Source: S34-282 sp034422075 (lineage in GTDB: Bacteria; Chloroflexota; Dehalococcoidia; Lucifugimonadales; Australimonadaceae). From it: 14,650 nucleotides of DNA. A program made the position numbers and the translations under genes. A model generated the notes under the pieces. That model did not search any database. It was not told where the DNA came from and was given only the letters and a program-made list of their open reading frames with translations. Numbering within the stretch: position 1 is the first letter of the stretch; the number at the start of each line of letters is the position of its first letter. Positions 7,938-14,650 of this stretch are shown here, piece by piece. The DNA is taken from the NCBI GenBank assembly GCA_034422075.1, contig DAOUJX010000004.1:1-14650 (forward strand). The letters are read 5' to 3'.

Positions 7938-8842
7938 ACCTTCCTCCGGACGACGTGACCGCCGAACTGGTTGCGCATGGCGGCCAGCATCTTGAACCCG
8001 AAGGGGTCTTCCTGCCGTGAGCGGAACCGCGCCTGGAGTGCGATGGATATGACCGGCAGCGGCACCGCCAACTCGATCGATTCCTCCACGGTCCAGCGCC
8101 CTTCGCCGGAGTCTTCCACGTACGGCTCGATGGTCGCGAGGTCTTGGTCCTCTTCGAGCGCCGACGCCGTGAGGTCAAGCAGCCACGAACGGACGACGGA
8201 GCCATGGCGCCACAGCTCGGCGATTTGGCCCATGTCTAGGCCCATCTGCTCCTTGGCACGCATGAGTTCAAAGCCCTCCGCGTACGCCTGCATCATTCCG
8301 TACTCGATGCCGTTGTGGACCATCTTGACGAAGTGGCCCGCGCCGAGGGGCCCAACGTGCGCCCACCCGCGATCTTCTGTCGGCGCAAGCGTCTTGAGTG
8401 CGGGCGACAGATGCACTATCGCATCGTCCGGCCCGCCTACCATTAGGCAGTAGCCCTCGGTCAGTCCCCATACCCCGCCGGAGACTCCGGCATCCACATA
8501 GCGCACGCCCATGGCGTGCAGTTCGTGGCCTCGGCGCATCGAGTCTTTGTAGTTAGAGTTGCCCCCGTCGACAAGGACGTCGCCTTCTTCCAACACCTGG
8601 CCGAGTGCCTGAACAGTGCTTTCTGTCGGCGCGCCTGACGGCACCATTACCCACACCACGCGTGGTCGTTCCAGCTCGTTCCTGAAATCCTCCAGCGAGT
8701 CAACCGGCACCAGTCCTCGGCTGGCGAACGACTGCCGTGAATCGGGGTCGCGGTCGTAGGCGATGACGCGGTGACCGCCCTCATGCAGCCGCAGCGCCAT
8801 GTTGCCGCCCATCCGTCCCAGGCCGACCATCCCTATTTCCAT
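7934..8842 (-). CDS. gnd: 6-phosphogluconate dehydrogenase (decarboxylating), short type
   Basis: The product is 302 aa, the short subfamily (about 300 aa) as opposed to the roughly 470-aa E. coli type. It decarboxylates 6-phosphogluconate to ribulose-5-phosphate. Visible are the nucleotide loop GLGRMG (7-12), DGGNSNYKDS (92-101), the substrate motif SGGVWG (121-126) and the catalytic block GHFVKMVHNGIEYG (169-182) with K173, H176, N177 and E180. Strand beta-2 ends in Y-D-R (29-31). An Asp there usually favours NAD over NADP, so coenzyme use may differ from Zwf; this is inference. The start has AGAAGG upstream and lies 27 bp after the tal-pgi stop. The stop overlaps the zwf start. Confidence 0.95.
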   Translation of the reverse strand: MEIGMVGLGRMGGNMALRLHEGGHRVIAYDRDPDSRQSFASRGLVPVDSLEDFRNELERPRVVWVMVPSGAPTESTVQALGQVLEEGDVLVDGGNSNYKDSMRRGHELHAMGVRYVDAGVSGGVWGLTEGYCLMVGGPDDAIVHLSPALKTLAPTEDRGWAHVGPLGAGHFVKMVHNGIEYGMMQAYAEGFELMRAKEQMGLDMGQIAELWRHGSVVRSWLLDLTASALEEDQDLATIEPYVEDSGEGRWTVEESIELAVPLPVISIALQARFRSRQEDPFGFKMLAAMRNQFGGHVVRRKV

Positions 8843-8869
8843 TTCGCACCTTCTGGTTGGATTGGGTGT

Positions 8870-11605
8870 CTACGCGTCCTGGCGCACTGCCTCGGCGATG
8901 GCCTCCACCGCACCGGCGGGGTCACCCCCCGCGGCTACGCGCGCGACGCGGCGACCTCGCTGCAGCATTGAGCGCAAGTCGCCGTCCGCCTGCGCGTCGG
9001 CCAGCACCCCGAACGAGTACGGCTGCCCGGCGATGGGCACGTCGATACCGTCGTGCCCGACCACCTGGATGAAGACGCCGGAGTTGGGCCCTGCCTTGTG
9101 CAATTGGCCCGTCGAGTGAAGGTAGCGCGGCCCATATCCTGCCGCTACCGGCACGCCGTAGCGCTCGACGATGGCGCGCCGCACGTTGTCCAATGCCGCG
9201 TCCAACGCGCCGCTTTGTGGCTGGTAGACCTGGAAGGAGACGTAGTCGCCTGGCTTCAGCATTGCCAGCGCATCTTCCGTGCTCAATGCTCCGTCGGCTT
9301 CGGGCAACTTGCCATCGCGCTGGTAGGCGTCTAGTGCCGCGCTCGCGATGTCCTTCGCCTCCTGCACGTTGGGCTGGTTGAAGACGTGGATGCCCATCAG
9401 CGCACCCACCGTCGCGATGGCGAATTCCCAGCGGTACAGTTCGCCGGCCAGGTCGTAGGTATCGGCGACGTCGTAGCGCACGAGCGGCTTCCCGGCGCTG
9501 CGCAACGCCTCGGCGTGCAGGTCGGCGGCAGCGTTGTCGTCACCGGCCAACCGGACGTAGACCGTCAGGCGGTCGTCGTTGTACGCCGACGGCGGGGCAG
9601 GGGGCTCGCCCGCGATTGGCACGACGCCCTTGCCGTCCTTGCCGAGCGATTCGGCAATGAGTTGCTCGAGCCATAGTCCTAGTGCGGCGACACGCGGCGA
9701 CATGAGCAGCGCGACCTTGTCGACGCCCCGCTGCGCCAGCGCGGTGATGGCCGCTCCGAGCCACGCGCCCGGGTTTTCGCCCGGCTGCTCCGAGCGCGAC
9801 AGCGCCTCCATCCGTGCGGCGCTGTCCAAGAAGCGCGACACGTCCATGCCGATCAGCGCAGCCGGTACGAGGCCGAACAGTGACAGGCCGGAGAAGCGCC
9901 CGCCGATGTCCGGAGGGTTGGCGAAGATGCGCCGGAAGCCGTCGGCCTCTGCCAGCCTCGCGAGGCCCGTGCCTGGGTCGGTGATGGCGATGAAGCTCGC
10001 GCCCGCTGCTTCCCGCCCGAGCGCGTCGTCGACCAGGCTGCGGAAGTGGCGGTAGAAGGAGAGCACTTCGATGGTGCCGCCAGACTTGGACGAGACGATG
10101 AACAGCGTCTTGGTAGGGTCGATACGCTCCGTTGCGCCCGCCACCCATCCGGGGACGGTCGAATCGAGCATGATGAAGTCGGGGCAACCCTCCGCGCACC
10201 CGAAGATGCTGCGGTAGAGCTCCGGTGCAAACGCGCTTCCACCCATCGCAAGCAGGACGACGGTGTTGTAGCCCGCCGCGCGAATCTCCGCGGCGAAGGC
10301 CTCCAGATCTGCAACGTGTGGCCCCATCTGCTCCGCGAGCGTGAGCCAGCCGAGCCTGTCGGCGATCTCCGTCGGGTCGGGGCTCCAGAGGGTGTGGTCG
10401 TGTTCCCATATACGAGCGATGACGCGGTCCTTCTCCAGTTGGCGCAGCGCGCCATCCACCTCCGCATCCATGCCCGCAAGAGAGACGGGCCGTGGGGGGG
10501 CGAGGTCCATGCACTTTGCCCGTACCGCGCCGACCACCGAGTCATACGACGCGGAGAAAGCGCGCAGTCCGTCTTCGAGCAGTTGCGCCGTCACCGCATC
10601 CAGGTCTACGCCTGCGTCCCTGAGCGCAGTCAGCGTGCCCTTTGCCCCCGTCGCGCGCGCGTCGAGGCGTACCTCAACCGTCCCGTGGTCGAGCACGGCC
10701 TCCACCGTCGCATCCGGCATCGTGTTGACGGTGTCCGGCCCGACCAACTCGTCGAAGTAGATGGTGTCGGGTAGGGAGGGGTCCTTGGTGCTCGTGCTCG
10801 CCCACAGCGGACGCTGCACCTGTGCTCCCCTCTCCCGCAGCGCCGCGAATCGCGCGCTGCGGAACGTCTCGTGGAACTTGGCGTACGCGGCCCGCGCGTT
10901 AGCCACCGCCGTCTTGCCCATCAACGCGGCGGCACCGTCGTTGCCGCTCTCGCTTGCGGCGCGCAGCAGAGGGTCGACCGCCGCATCCACGCGGCTGACG
11001 AAGAAGGAGGCAACGGACGCGACCCCTGCCGGGTCGCCTCCGTTGGCGACCAAGTCCTCAATGCCGGCGATGTAGGCCTCCATCACCTGCTCGTAACGCG
11101 CCAGCGAGAAGATCAGCGTGACGTTGACGTTGAGGCCATCGCCGATTAGCCGCCGAATGGTCGGCAAGCCTTCTTCTGTCGCCGGTACTTTGATCATGAT
11201 GTTGGGCCGCCCAATGCGCTCGAAGAGCCGGTGCGCCTCCCGTATCGAGCCGTCGCTGTCGCGGGAAAGGCTCGGGGGCAGCTCGTACGACGCGTAGCCG
11301 TCGGTGCGGTCCGTCGCGTCGTACAGTCCGCGTAGCAAGTCGGCGGCGCCCTGGATGTCTTCGACCGAGAGCGCCTCGAACAGCTCCTGTGCGGAGCCTC
11401 CCGTCTTGACTAGCTCGGTGAGCGCATCGTCGTAGTCGGAGGAACCGAGCACCGCCCGCTCGAAAATCGTCGGGTTGGACGTGACGCCGCGAATGCCCTT
11501 GTCGATGAGCGCTGCGAGCGCGCCCGAGGTGAGCAAGCCCCGGCGGATGTTGTCGTACCATGCCGACTGGCCAGCTGCGGCTGCCTGCGCGAGGGCATTG
11601 GTCAT
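8870..11605 (-). CDS. Bifunctional transaldolase / glucose-6-phosphate isomerase
   Basis: The 911-aa protein fuses two pentose-phosphate/glycolysis enzymes. Residues 1 to about 365 are transaldolase: TSNPTIF (42-48), Schiff-base lysine K139 in NIMIKVPAT, then FFVSRVD (201-207) and PLWASTSTKDP (266-276). From about 380 a phosphoglucose isomerase follows: MGGSAFAPE (454-462), the SIS motif SSKSGGT (505-511), the signature G-G-R-F-S (568-572), ESLGK with E652, HVFNQPNVQEAK (740-751), and the active-site block YLHSTGQLHK (828-837). Both active sites look complete. Tal-Pgi fusions are known in several bacterial lineages. ATG 11605 is preferred because it overlaps the rpiB stop as ATGA; a frame extension to 11884 only runs through rpiB. 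The fusion could pass fructose-6-P directly between domains. Confidence 0.95.
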   Translation of the reverse strand: MTNALAQAAAAGQSAWYDNIRRGLLTSGALAALIDKGIRGVTSNPTIFERAVLGSSDYDDALTELVKTGGSAQELFEALSVEDIQGAADLLRGLYDATDRTDGYASYELPPSLSRDSDGSIREAHRLFERIGRPNIMIKVPATEEGLPTIRRLIGDGLNVNVTLIFSLARYEQVMEAYIAGIEDLVANGGDPAGVASVASFFVSRVDAAVDPLLRAASESGNDGAAALMGKTAVANARAAYAKFHETFRSARFAALRERGAQVQRPLWASTSTKDPSLPDTIYFDELVGPDTVNTMPDATVEAVLDHGTVEVRLDARATGAKGTLTALRDAGVDLDAVTAQLLEDGLRAFSASYDSVVGAVRAKCMDLAPPRPVSLAGMDAEVDGALRQLEKDRVIARIWEHDHTLWSPDPTEIADRLGWLTLAEQMGPHVADLEAFAAEIRAAGYNTVVLLAMGGSAFAPELYRSIFGCAEGCPDFIMLDSTVPGWVAGATERIDPTKTLFIVSSKSGGTIEVLSFYRHFRSLVDDALGREAAGASFIAITDPGTGLARLAEADGFRRIFANPPDIGGRFSGLSLFGLVPAALIGMDVSRFLDSAARMEALSRSEQPGENPGAWLGAAITALAQRGVDKVALLMSPRVAALGLWLEQLIAESLGKDGKGVVPIAGEPPAPPSAYNDDRLTVYVRLAGDDNAAADLHAEALRSAGKPLVRYDVADTYDLAGELYRWEFAIATVGALMGIHVFNQPNVQEAKDIASAALDAYQRDGKLPEADGALSTEDALAMLKPGDYVSFQVYQPQSGALDAALDNVRRAIVERYGVPVAAGYGPRYLHSTGQLHKAGPNSGVFIQVVGHDGIDVPIAGQPYSFGVLADAQADGDLRSMLQRGRRVARVAAGGDPAGAVEAIAEAVRQDA

Positions 11606-12078
11606 GGGCCCGCTCCTTGCGCCACGCCTTGGTGCCGCGCCTCGATAGCCTTGACCTTGTTCAGGCGGCGGGCGTGCCGCTCCTCGCCCGTGAACAATGC
11701 TCCGAGGAACGCTGTGATGGCCTCCCGCGCCATCTCCGGTCCGATGACCCGCGCACCGAGGCACAGCACGTTCATGTCGTCGTGCTCGACGCCTTGGTGG
11801 GCGGAGTAGGAGTCGTGGCACATCGCCGCGCGCACGCCGGGCACCTTGTTCGCCGCAATGCTTGCGCCGACGCCTGAGCCGCACAGCAGCACTCCGCGCG
11901 GCGCATCGCCCGCCGCTATGCGCTGCGCGAGGGCGTAGGCAAAATCGGGGTAGTCGTCGTCCGCGTCGTACTCATGCGCCCCTACGTCGATGACCTCGTG
12001 CCCCCACGCGCTGAGCCATTGGGACGCCTCGTTCTTTAGCGCCAGCCCCGCGTGGTCGGACCCGATGATTATGCGCAT
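11602..12078 (-). CDS. rpiB: Ribose-5-phosphate isomerase B
   Basis: The 158-aa protein belongs to the RpiB/LacAB family and interconverts ribulose-5-P and ribose-5-P. GSDHAG (6-11), the catalytic Cys C66 in VLLCGSGVG, NKVPGVRAA (78-86), HDSYSA, the H99 region (GVEHDDMNVLCLGAR) and the C-terminal RHARRLNKV phosphate-binding helix are all present. The start at 12078 gives the canonical MRIIIGSDHAG N-terminus and has GGAGGGGAG upstream; an ATG 12 codons earlier has no such support. It is the first gene of the pentose-phosphate cassette and lies 85 bp after the transporter gene. Confidence 0.95.
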   Translation of the reverse strand: MRIIIGSDHAGLALKNEASQWLSAWGHEVIDVGAHEYDADDDYPDFAYALAQRIAAGDAPRGVLLCGSGVGASIAANKVPGVRAAMCHDSYSAHQGVEHDDMNVLCLGARVIGPEMAREAITAFLGALFTGEERHARRLNKVKAIEARHQGVAQGAGP

Positions 12079-12135
12079 GTGCGGCTCCCCTCCCACGATA
12101 GCAAAGCCGCCCATCCTCCGGCAATCGCACCGCGG

Positions 12136-12176
12136 CCTCTCTTCCGCCGCGAGAGGGTGAGGGTTAGGCTGAGGGT
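12136..12176 (-). repeat. GAGGGT-unit element with small hairpin at the MFS/rpiB junction
   Basis: On the plus strand three GAGGGT units occur (12153-12158, 12159-12164, 12171-12176). CCTCTC (12136-12141) pairs with GAGAGG (12151-12156) over a 9-base loop. Read on the minus strand this is a CCCTCACCCTCTCGC-type sequence, like the C-rich repeats dispersed between genes of many GC-rich bacteria. The MFS stop codon (12164-12166) lies inside it, so the element has entered the gene end. It may act as a weak attenuator before rpiB. Confidence 0.4.
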
Positions 12177-13417
12177 GCGCCTACTTGCTTGCCTGCCGTC
12201 GCGCCGGCGGCCAACAGCGTTGCGCCGAGCATCAGCACCCCGGCGTACAGGAAAATGGCGCGCACCTCGTAGCTGTCTGCGATGAATCCCGCCACCAGCG
12301 GCCCGAGCGCAGTGAATATTGCGATGCACGAGTACACCACTGCCACCGTCGTTGCCTGCACGGTCGTTCCGGCCACGTCGCAGGCGACGGTGACCAGCAT
12401 CGCCGTTACCGAAAAGAGGAATGCCCCCGCCAATGCCAGTCCAAACAGGAAAAGCGGCCCCTCTGCGCTGACATACAGGACTAACAGGGCAACACCGAGC
12501 ACGAATAGTGCAGGGACTATGACCGCACGGCGCCCGACGCGGTCCATCATGTAGCCCATGACGGGCTGCGCGGCGATGCCTGCGATCTGCGCGATGGATA
12601 CGTACACCCCCACAATCCACGGCGTCTGCCCCAAGTCCTCGCGCACGTAGATAGGCAGGAAGGTGAAGACGGCGGCTTGTCCTGCGGCGAACGTCCCTGT
12701 GGTGATGAGGATGATGGCCATGCGCGGCGAGGTGACCAGCTCCCGCGTTGCGCTGATGTAGGTCGCCAGCGAGGTTGCGCTGCCGCCAGGGCGGTACTCG
12801 CGTGTCAACACCCATACGGCGGCTCCGGCGAGGACTGCGGGCAGCAGGCTCCATTGGAGCACTTCGCGCCACGTAATGACCAGCAGCAATGCACCGGCAA
12901 TCAGCGGACCTGTTGCCTCCCCCACGCTGGCTCCCGTACCGTGCATCGCGATCGCGAATCCGCGGCGGTTGGCAAACACGCGAGAAAGGGCGCCAATGGC
13001 CGGCGGATGCCAGGCCGTTACCGCAATGGACAGCAGCGCCGACCACAGCGCCGCGTCGGCAAGCGCCACGGAACGTCCCAGGGCGAATTGAAAGACCCCG
13101 ATGAACACCATCAGGCTGAGGAGCATTGGCGAGAATCGGCTCGCGTATCGATCGGCGATGAAGCCTGCGGGCGCGTTTGCAACGCCTCCTGCGGTCGACC
13201 GGATGGTCGCGAGCACTCCTAGCCCCGCATTGGAGAGGCCGAGCGACGCCTTCAACTCAGGCAATAGGACGAAATAACCCGCGTTGAAAGCATGCTTGAT
13301 CGCGTGACCGCTCGCCACTGCGACGAGCAATCGTGCGTTGCTTCCGCGCGTGGAGCGCGCAGGCTCTGCTACCGGTTGTCCATCCGTGCCAAGGGTGACG
13401 CCGGAGGCGTCGGCCAT
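12164..13417 (-). CDS. MFS transporter, fosmidomycin-resistance (Fsr)-like
   Basis: The 417-aa protein has about 12 predicted membrane helices after a polar N-terminal stretch of some 28 residues. Helix 1 carries GHAIKHAFNAGYFVLLPEL; the loop after helix 2 has the MFS motif-A remnant G-F-I-A-D-R; and AWHPPAIGALSRVF with HGTGASVGEATGPL resembles the F-Y-H-P-E...G-G-N-x-G-x-x-x-G-P pattern of Fsr-type efflux proteins. Substrate is unknown; drug or metabolite efflux is likely. The start has AAGG about nine bases upstream and lies 15 bp after the 96-aa gene, so the two are probably co-transcribed. The last codons fall in a GAGGGT-type repeat. Confidence 0.85.
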   Translation of the reverse strand: MADASGVTLGTDGQPVAEPARSTRGSNARLLVAVASGHAIKHAFNAGYFVLLPELKASLGLSNAGLGVLATIRSTAGGVANAPAGFIADRYASRFSPMLLSLMVFIGVFQFALGRSVALADAALWSALLSIAVTAWHPPAIGALSRVFANRRGFAIAMHGTGASVGEATGPLIAGALLLVITWREVLQWSLLPAVLAGAAVWVLTREYRPGGSATSLATYISATRELVTSPRMAIILITTGTFAAGQAAVFTFLPIYVREDLGQTPWIVGVYVSIAQIAGIAAQPVMGYMMDRVGRRAVIVPALFVLGVALLVLYVSAEGPLFLFGLALAGAFLFSVTAMLVTVACDVAGTTVQATTVAVVYSCIAIFTALGPLVAGFIADSYEVRAIFLYAGVLMLGATLLAAGATAGKQVGAPSA

Positions 13418-13432
13418 CGTACTGACCTTGGG

Positions 13433-13723
13433 CTACTGCTGCGCAGACGCGCCGCGGCGGCGGCGGCGAACGACGCCGTGCCAAAAGTAGAGGGCGTCTT
13501 CGGTGCGCTTGATGGTGATTTCTTTCCCCAGATACTTTGCCGCAGCACCGAGGCGGCGGCGAATGGCCGCCAGCGACTCGCCGGGGCCTGCCGATAGGCG
13601 CCCTGCTTCGCCAGCAGGCACGCGTTCAATGTACCCAACGTACTCGCGCATTAGCGCTGCGCGAGGTCCGGAAGCGCTCTGCAACTGCGCTTCGCTGCGA
13701 GAAACCGATTCGAAAGTGGGCAT
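13433..13723 (-). CDS. Uncharacterised 96-aa protein, basic C-terminus
   Basis: I do not recognise a named family with certainty. The middle of the protein (about 20-82) looks conserved and ordered: an R-A-A-L-M-R-E-Y-V-G-Y-I-E helix, a G-E-A-G-R-L turn, a helix S-L-A-A-I-R-R-R-L-G-A-A-A-K-Y-L-G-K, then two short strands ending in A-L-Y-F-W. The C-terminus is R-R-R-R-R followed by a polar tail. The helix plus basic tail would suit binding to nucleic acid, but no classical HTH is evident. A good ribosome binding site (AGGAG) precedes the ATG. It is the first gene of the leftward series, 15 bp before the transporter, and could be its regulator; this is inference only. Confidence 0.7.
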   Translation of the reverse strand: MPTFESVSRSEAQLQSASGPRAALMREYVGYIERVPAGEAGRLSAGPGESLAAIRRRLGAAAKYLGKEITIKRTEDALYFWHGVVRRRRRGASAQQ

Positions 13724-13766
13724 TACTGCGCTCCTGCTTCCCCAAGTGTCTTGCTGTTTACCTGCT

Positions 13767-13778
13767 GTTCAGTTGAAC
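13767..13778. promoter_or_regulatory. GTTCA-GT-TGAAC palindrome, possible operator
   Basis: This palindrome has two 5-bp arms with a 2-base centre. It lies in the leader of the leftward 96-aa gene, about 20 bases downstream of the predicted start point, where a repressor could act. The arms are short and chance cannot be excluded. Confidence 0.25.
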
Positions 13779-13795
13779 CGGTAGGATGTGAGGAA

Positions 13796-13825
13796 ATCAT
13801 AAGCCAGCCGAGTCGTACATTACAA
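13796..13825 (-). promoter_or_regulatory. putative promoter for the 96-aa gene and transporter
   Basis: On the minus strand TTGTAA (13825-13820) and TATGAT (13801-13796) are separated by 18 bases, giving a leader of roughly 65 bases before the ATG at 13723. The -10 differs from consensus at one base; the -35 matches four of six. Confidence 0.45.
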
Positions 13826-13884
13826 GTAGCACAGTAGGTTGTTGCTACCGTGCCAATGGGCTTCCGCTCTGCACGTCACCACGT

Positions 13885-13913
13885 TTGCCACGGTGCGCCA
13901 TCGCAGTGATAAT
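13885..13913 (+). promoter_or_regulatory. putative promoter for the amidohydrolase
   Basis: TTGCCA (13885-13890) and GATAAT (13908-13913) are separated by 17 bases; each hexamer has five of six consensus bases. Transcription would begin near 13920, two to four bases before the ATG at 13923, which implies a leaderless message. No ribosome binding site is visible before that ATG. Confidence 0.55.
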
Positions 13914-13922
13914 TGCTCACCC

Positions 13923-14650
13923 ATGACGGTTCTTTTCGCCTCAACCTTTGGCGCGATTGATGCCCATCTCTCATTCCGAAGCGCATCGCAAGAAGATGCC
14001 CATCTCCCGGAGCATGCCGCGCCGTTGCTGGCGGAAACGGGCGCCGCAGGCGCGATTGCCGTGCAGTCAAGGCGGGGCATCGGCGAAAGTGAGTGGCTCC
14101 TCCAATTGGCTGAATCTCACCCCTTCATACTTGGCGTTGTCGTGTGGGTCGACCTCTCGTCTCCTGACGTGGAGCGCATACTTGATCGGCTTTGTGCGTT
14201 TTCTTTGCTGAAGGGAGTGTGGTATTCGCCCGATGATACCAACGACAGTGCGTGGTTATTGCACGGCGACTTGGAGCGTGGACTCGCTGCCTTAAGCCAG
14301 CGCAACTTGGCATTCGATTTGGCCATACAACCTCGCGAGATGCGGGCCGTCCCTGAACTGGCTCGCCGCCACCCCGAGTTGCGCATGGCGGTCGATCACA
14401 TGGCGCGGCCGCGCATTGCCGCGGGGGAGCGTGAACCGTGGGGGGTGCTCATGCGCGCCATCGCCGATTGCCCCAACATTTCGTGCAAGGTATCCGGCCT
14501 CATTGCCGGCGATGTCCCACCCGCCGCTCACGCGGCGCGGGTTCAGCCGTTTGTGGAGGCTGTGGTGAGGTTGTTTGGCTTCCAGCGCTTGATGTTCGGC
14601 AGCGATTGGCCGCACGCTCCTGCTGCTGCAACGTACCGGAGCGCGGTAGA
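13923..14650 (+). CDS. Amidohydrolase family protein (COG3618/LigI-like), partial at the right edge
   Basis: 242 codons are read without a stop and the gene runs off the window. The fold is the TIM-barrel amidohydrolase of the lactonase/LigI type, which hydrolyses sugar lactones, pyrones or similar rings. Seen are AIDAH (11-15), PLLAETGAAGAIAVQSRR (34-51), FILGVVVWVDL (68-78), LKGV (96-99), the D-H pair at 158-159 (AVDHMARP), SCKVSGL (187-193) and FGSDWP (225-230) with the conserved D228. Oddly the usual H-x-H after the first strand is H15-L-S17, and the expected G-V-R-H reads G-V-W-Y. The metal or substrate site therefore looks degraded. A 12-base direct repeat (13959-13970, 13995-14006) encodes DAHL twice. 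The start is the only upstream in-frame ATG and probably leaderless. Confidence 0.85.
   Translation, partial: MTVLFASTFGAIDAHLSFRSASQEDAHLPEHAAPLLAETGAAGAIAVQSRRGIGESEWLLQLAESHPFILGVVVWVDLSSPDVERILDRLCAFSLLKGVWYSPDDTNDSAWLLHGDLERGLAALSQRNLAFDLAIQPREMRAVPELARRHPELRMAVDHMARPRIAAGEREPWGVLMRAIADCPNISCKVSGLIAGDVPPAAHAARVQPFVEAVVRLFGFQRLMFGSDWPHAPAAATYRSAV

Noticed and set aside
9540..10545. Long alternative minus-strand frames inside the tal-pgi gene
   Set aside because: Compositionally biased (Arg, Gly, Ser) out-of-frame readings of a well-supported fused enzyme.
11606..11884. N-terminal extension of the Tal-Pgi fusion to 1004 aa
   Set aside because: The extra 93 codons are an out-of-frame reading of rpiB; the ATGA overlap at 11602-11605 marks the natural start.
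13820..14080. 86-codon minus-strand frame across the amidohydrolase start
   Set aside because: It is antisense to a frame with clear amidohydrolase similarity and shows no features of its own.

Overview
The window is GC-rich, gene-dense bacterial DNA, mostly housekeeping and central-carbon metabolism. I saw no IS element, CRISPR array, phage gene or RNA gene. Several families together suggest a Chloroflexota genome (Dehalococcoidia or SAR202-like), probably from a metagenome: a DUF5679 mini zinc-ribbon protein, an archaeal-style dUTPase, a fused transaldolase/phosphoglucose isomerase, and a short Gnd. The taxonomic guess is inference from gene content and is not proven by a marker gene.

Layout. 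At the left edge is a SlyD-like FKBP prolyl isomerase (+). The first 67 bases form an almost perfect fold-back that looks like an assembly or amplification artefact. On the minus strand, a dUTPase-like gene, an amidase and a VOC/glyoxalase-fold gene follow one another; dUTPase and amidase overlap by ATGA. A 361-bp spacer carries two divergent promoter candidates and separates the dUTPase from a 49-aa two-CxxC protein (+). That gene is closed by a strong hairpin terminator, and lgt (lipoprotein diacylglyceryl transferase) follows. lgt converges on glmS with 13 bp between the stops.

From 13.7 kb back to 4.6 kb everything lies on the minus strand and may be one long transcription unit: a 96-aa unknown protein, an Fsr-like MFS transporter, rpiB, tal-pgi fusion, gnd, zwf, glmS. 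rpiB through zwf is a pentose-phosphate cassette. Zwf and Gnd oxidise glucose-6-P to ribulose-5-P, RpiB isomerises it to ribose-5-P, and the Tal-Pgi fusion returns carbon as fructose-6-P and glucose-6-P. GlmS then takes fructose-6-P towards amino sugars. 6-phosphogluconolactonase and transketolase are not present here. Two 4-base start/stop overlaps (rpiB/tal-pgi and gnd/zwf) support coupled translation.

At the right edge a COG3618-type amidohydrolase (+) begins divergently from the 96-aa gene and is cut by the window end. It appears to have lost the second His of the family's HxH motif and to start almost at its predicted transcription start.

I found no convincing new multi-gene system. The items most worth checking are the edge fold-back, the degenerate amidohydrolase, the dUTPase assignment with its start site, and the conserved-looking 96-aa gene beside the transporter.
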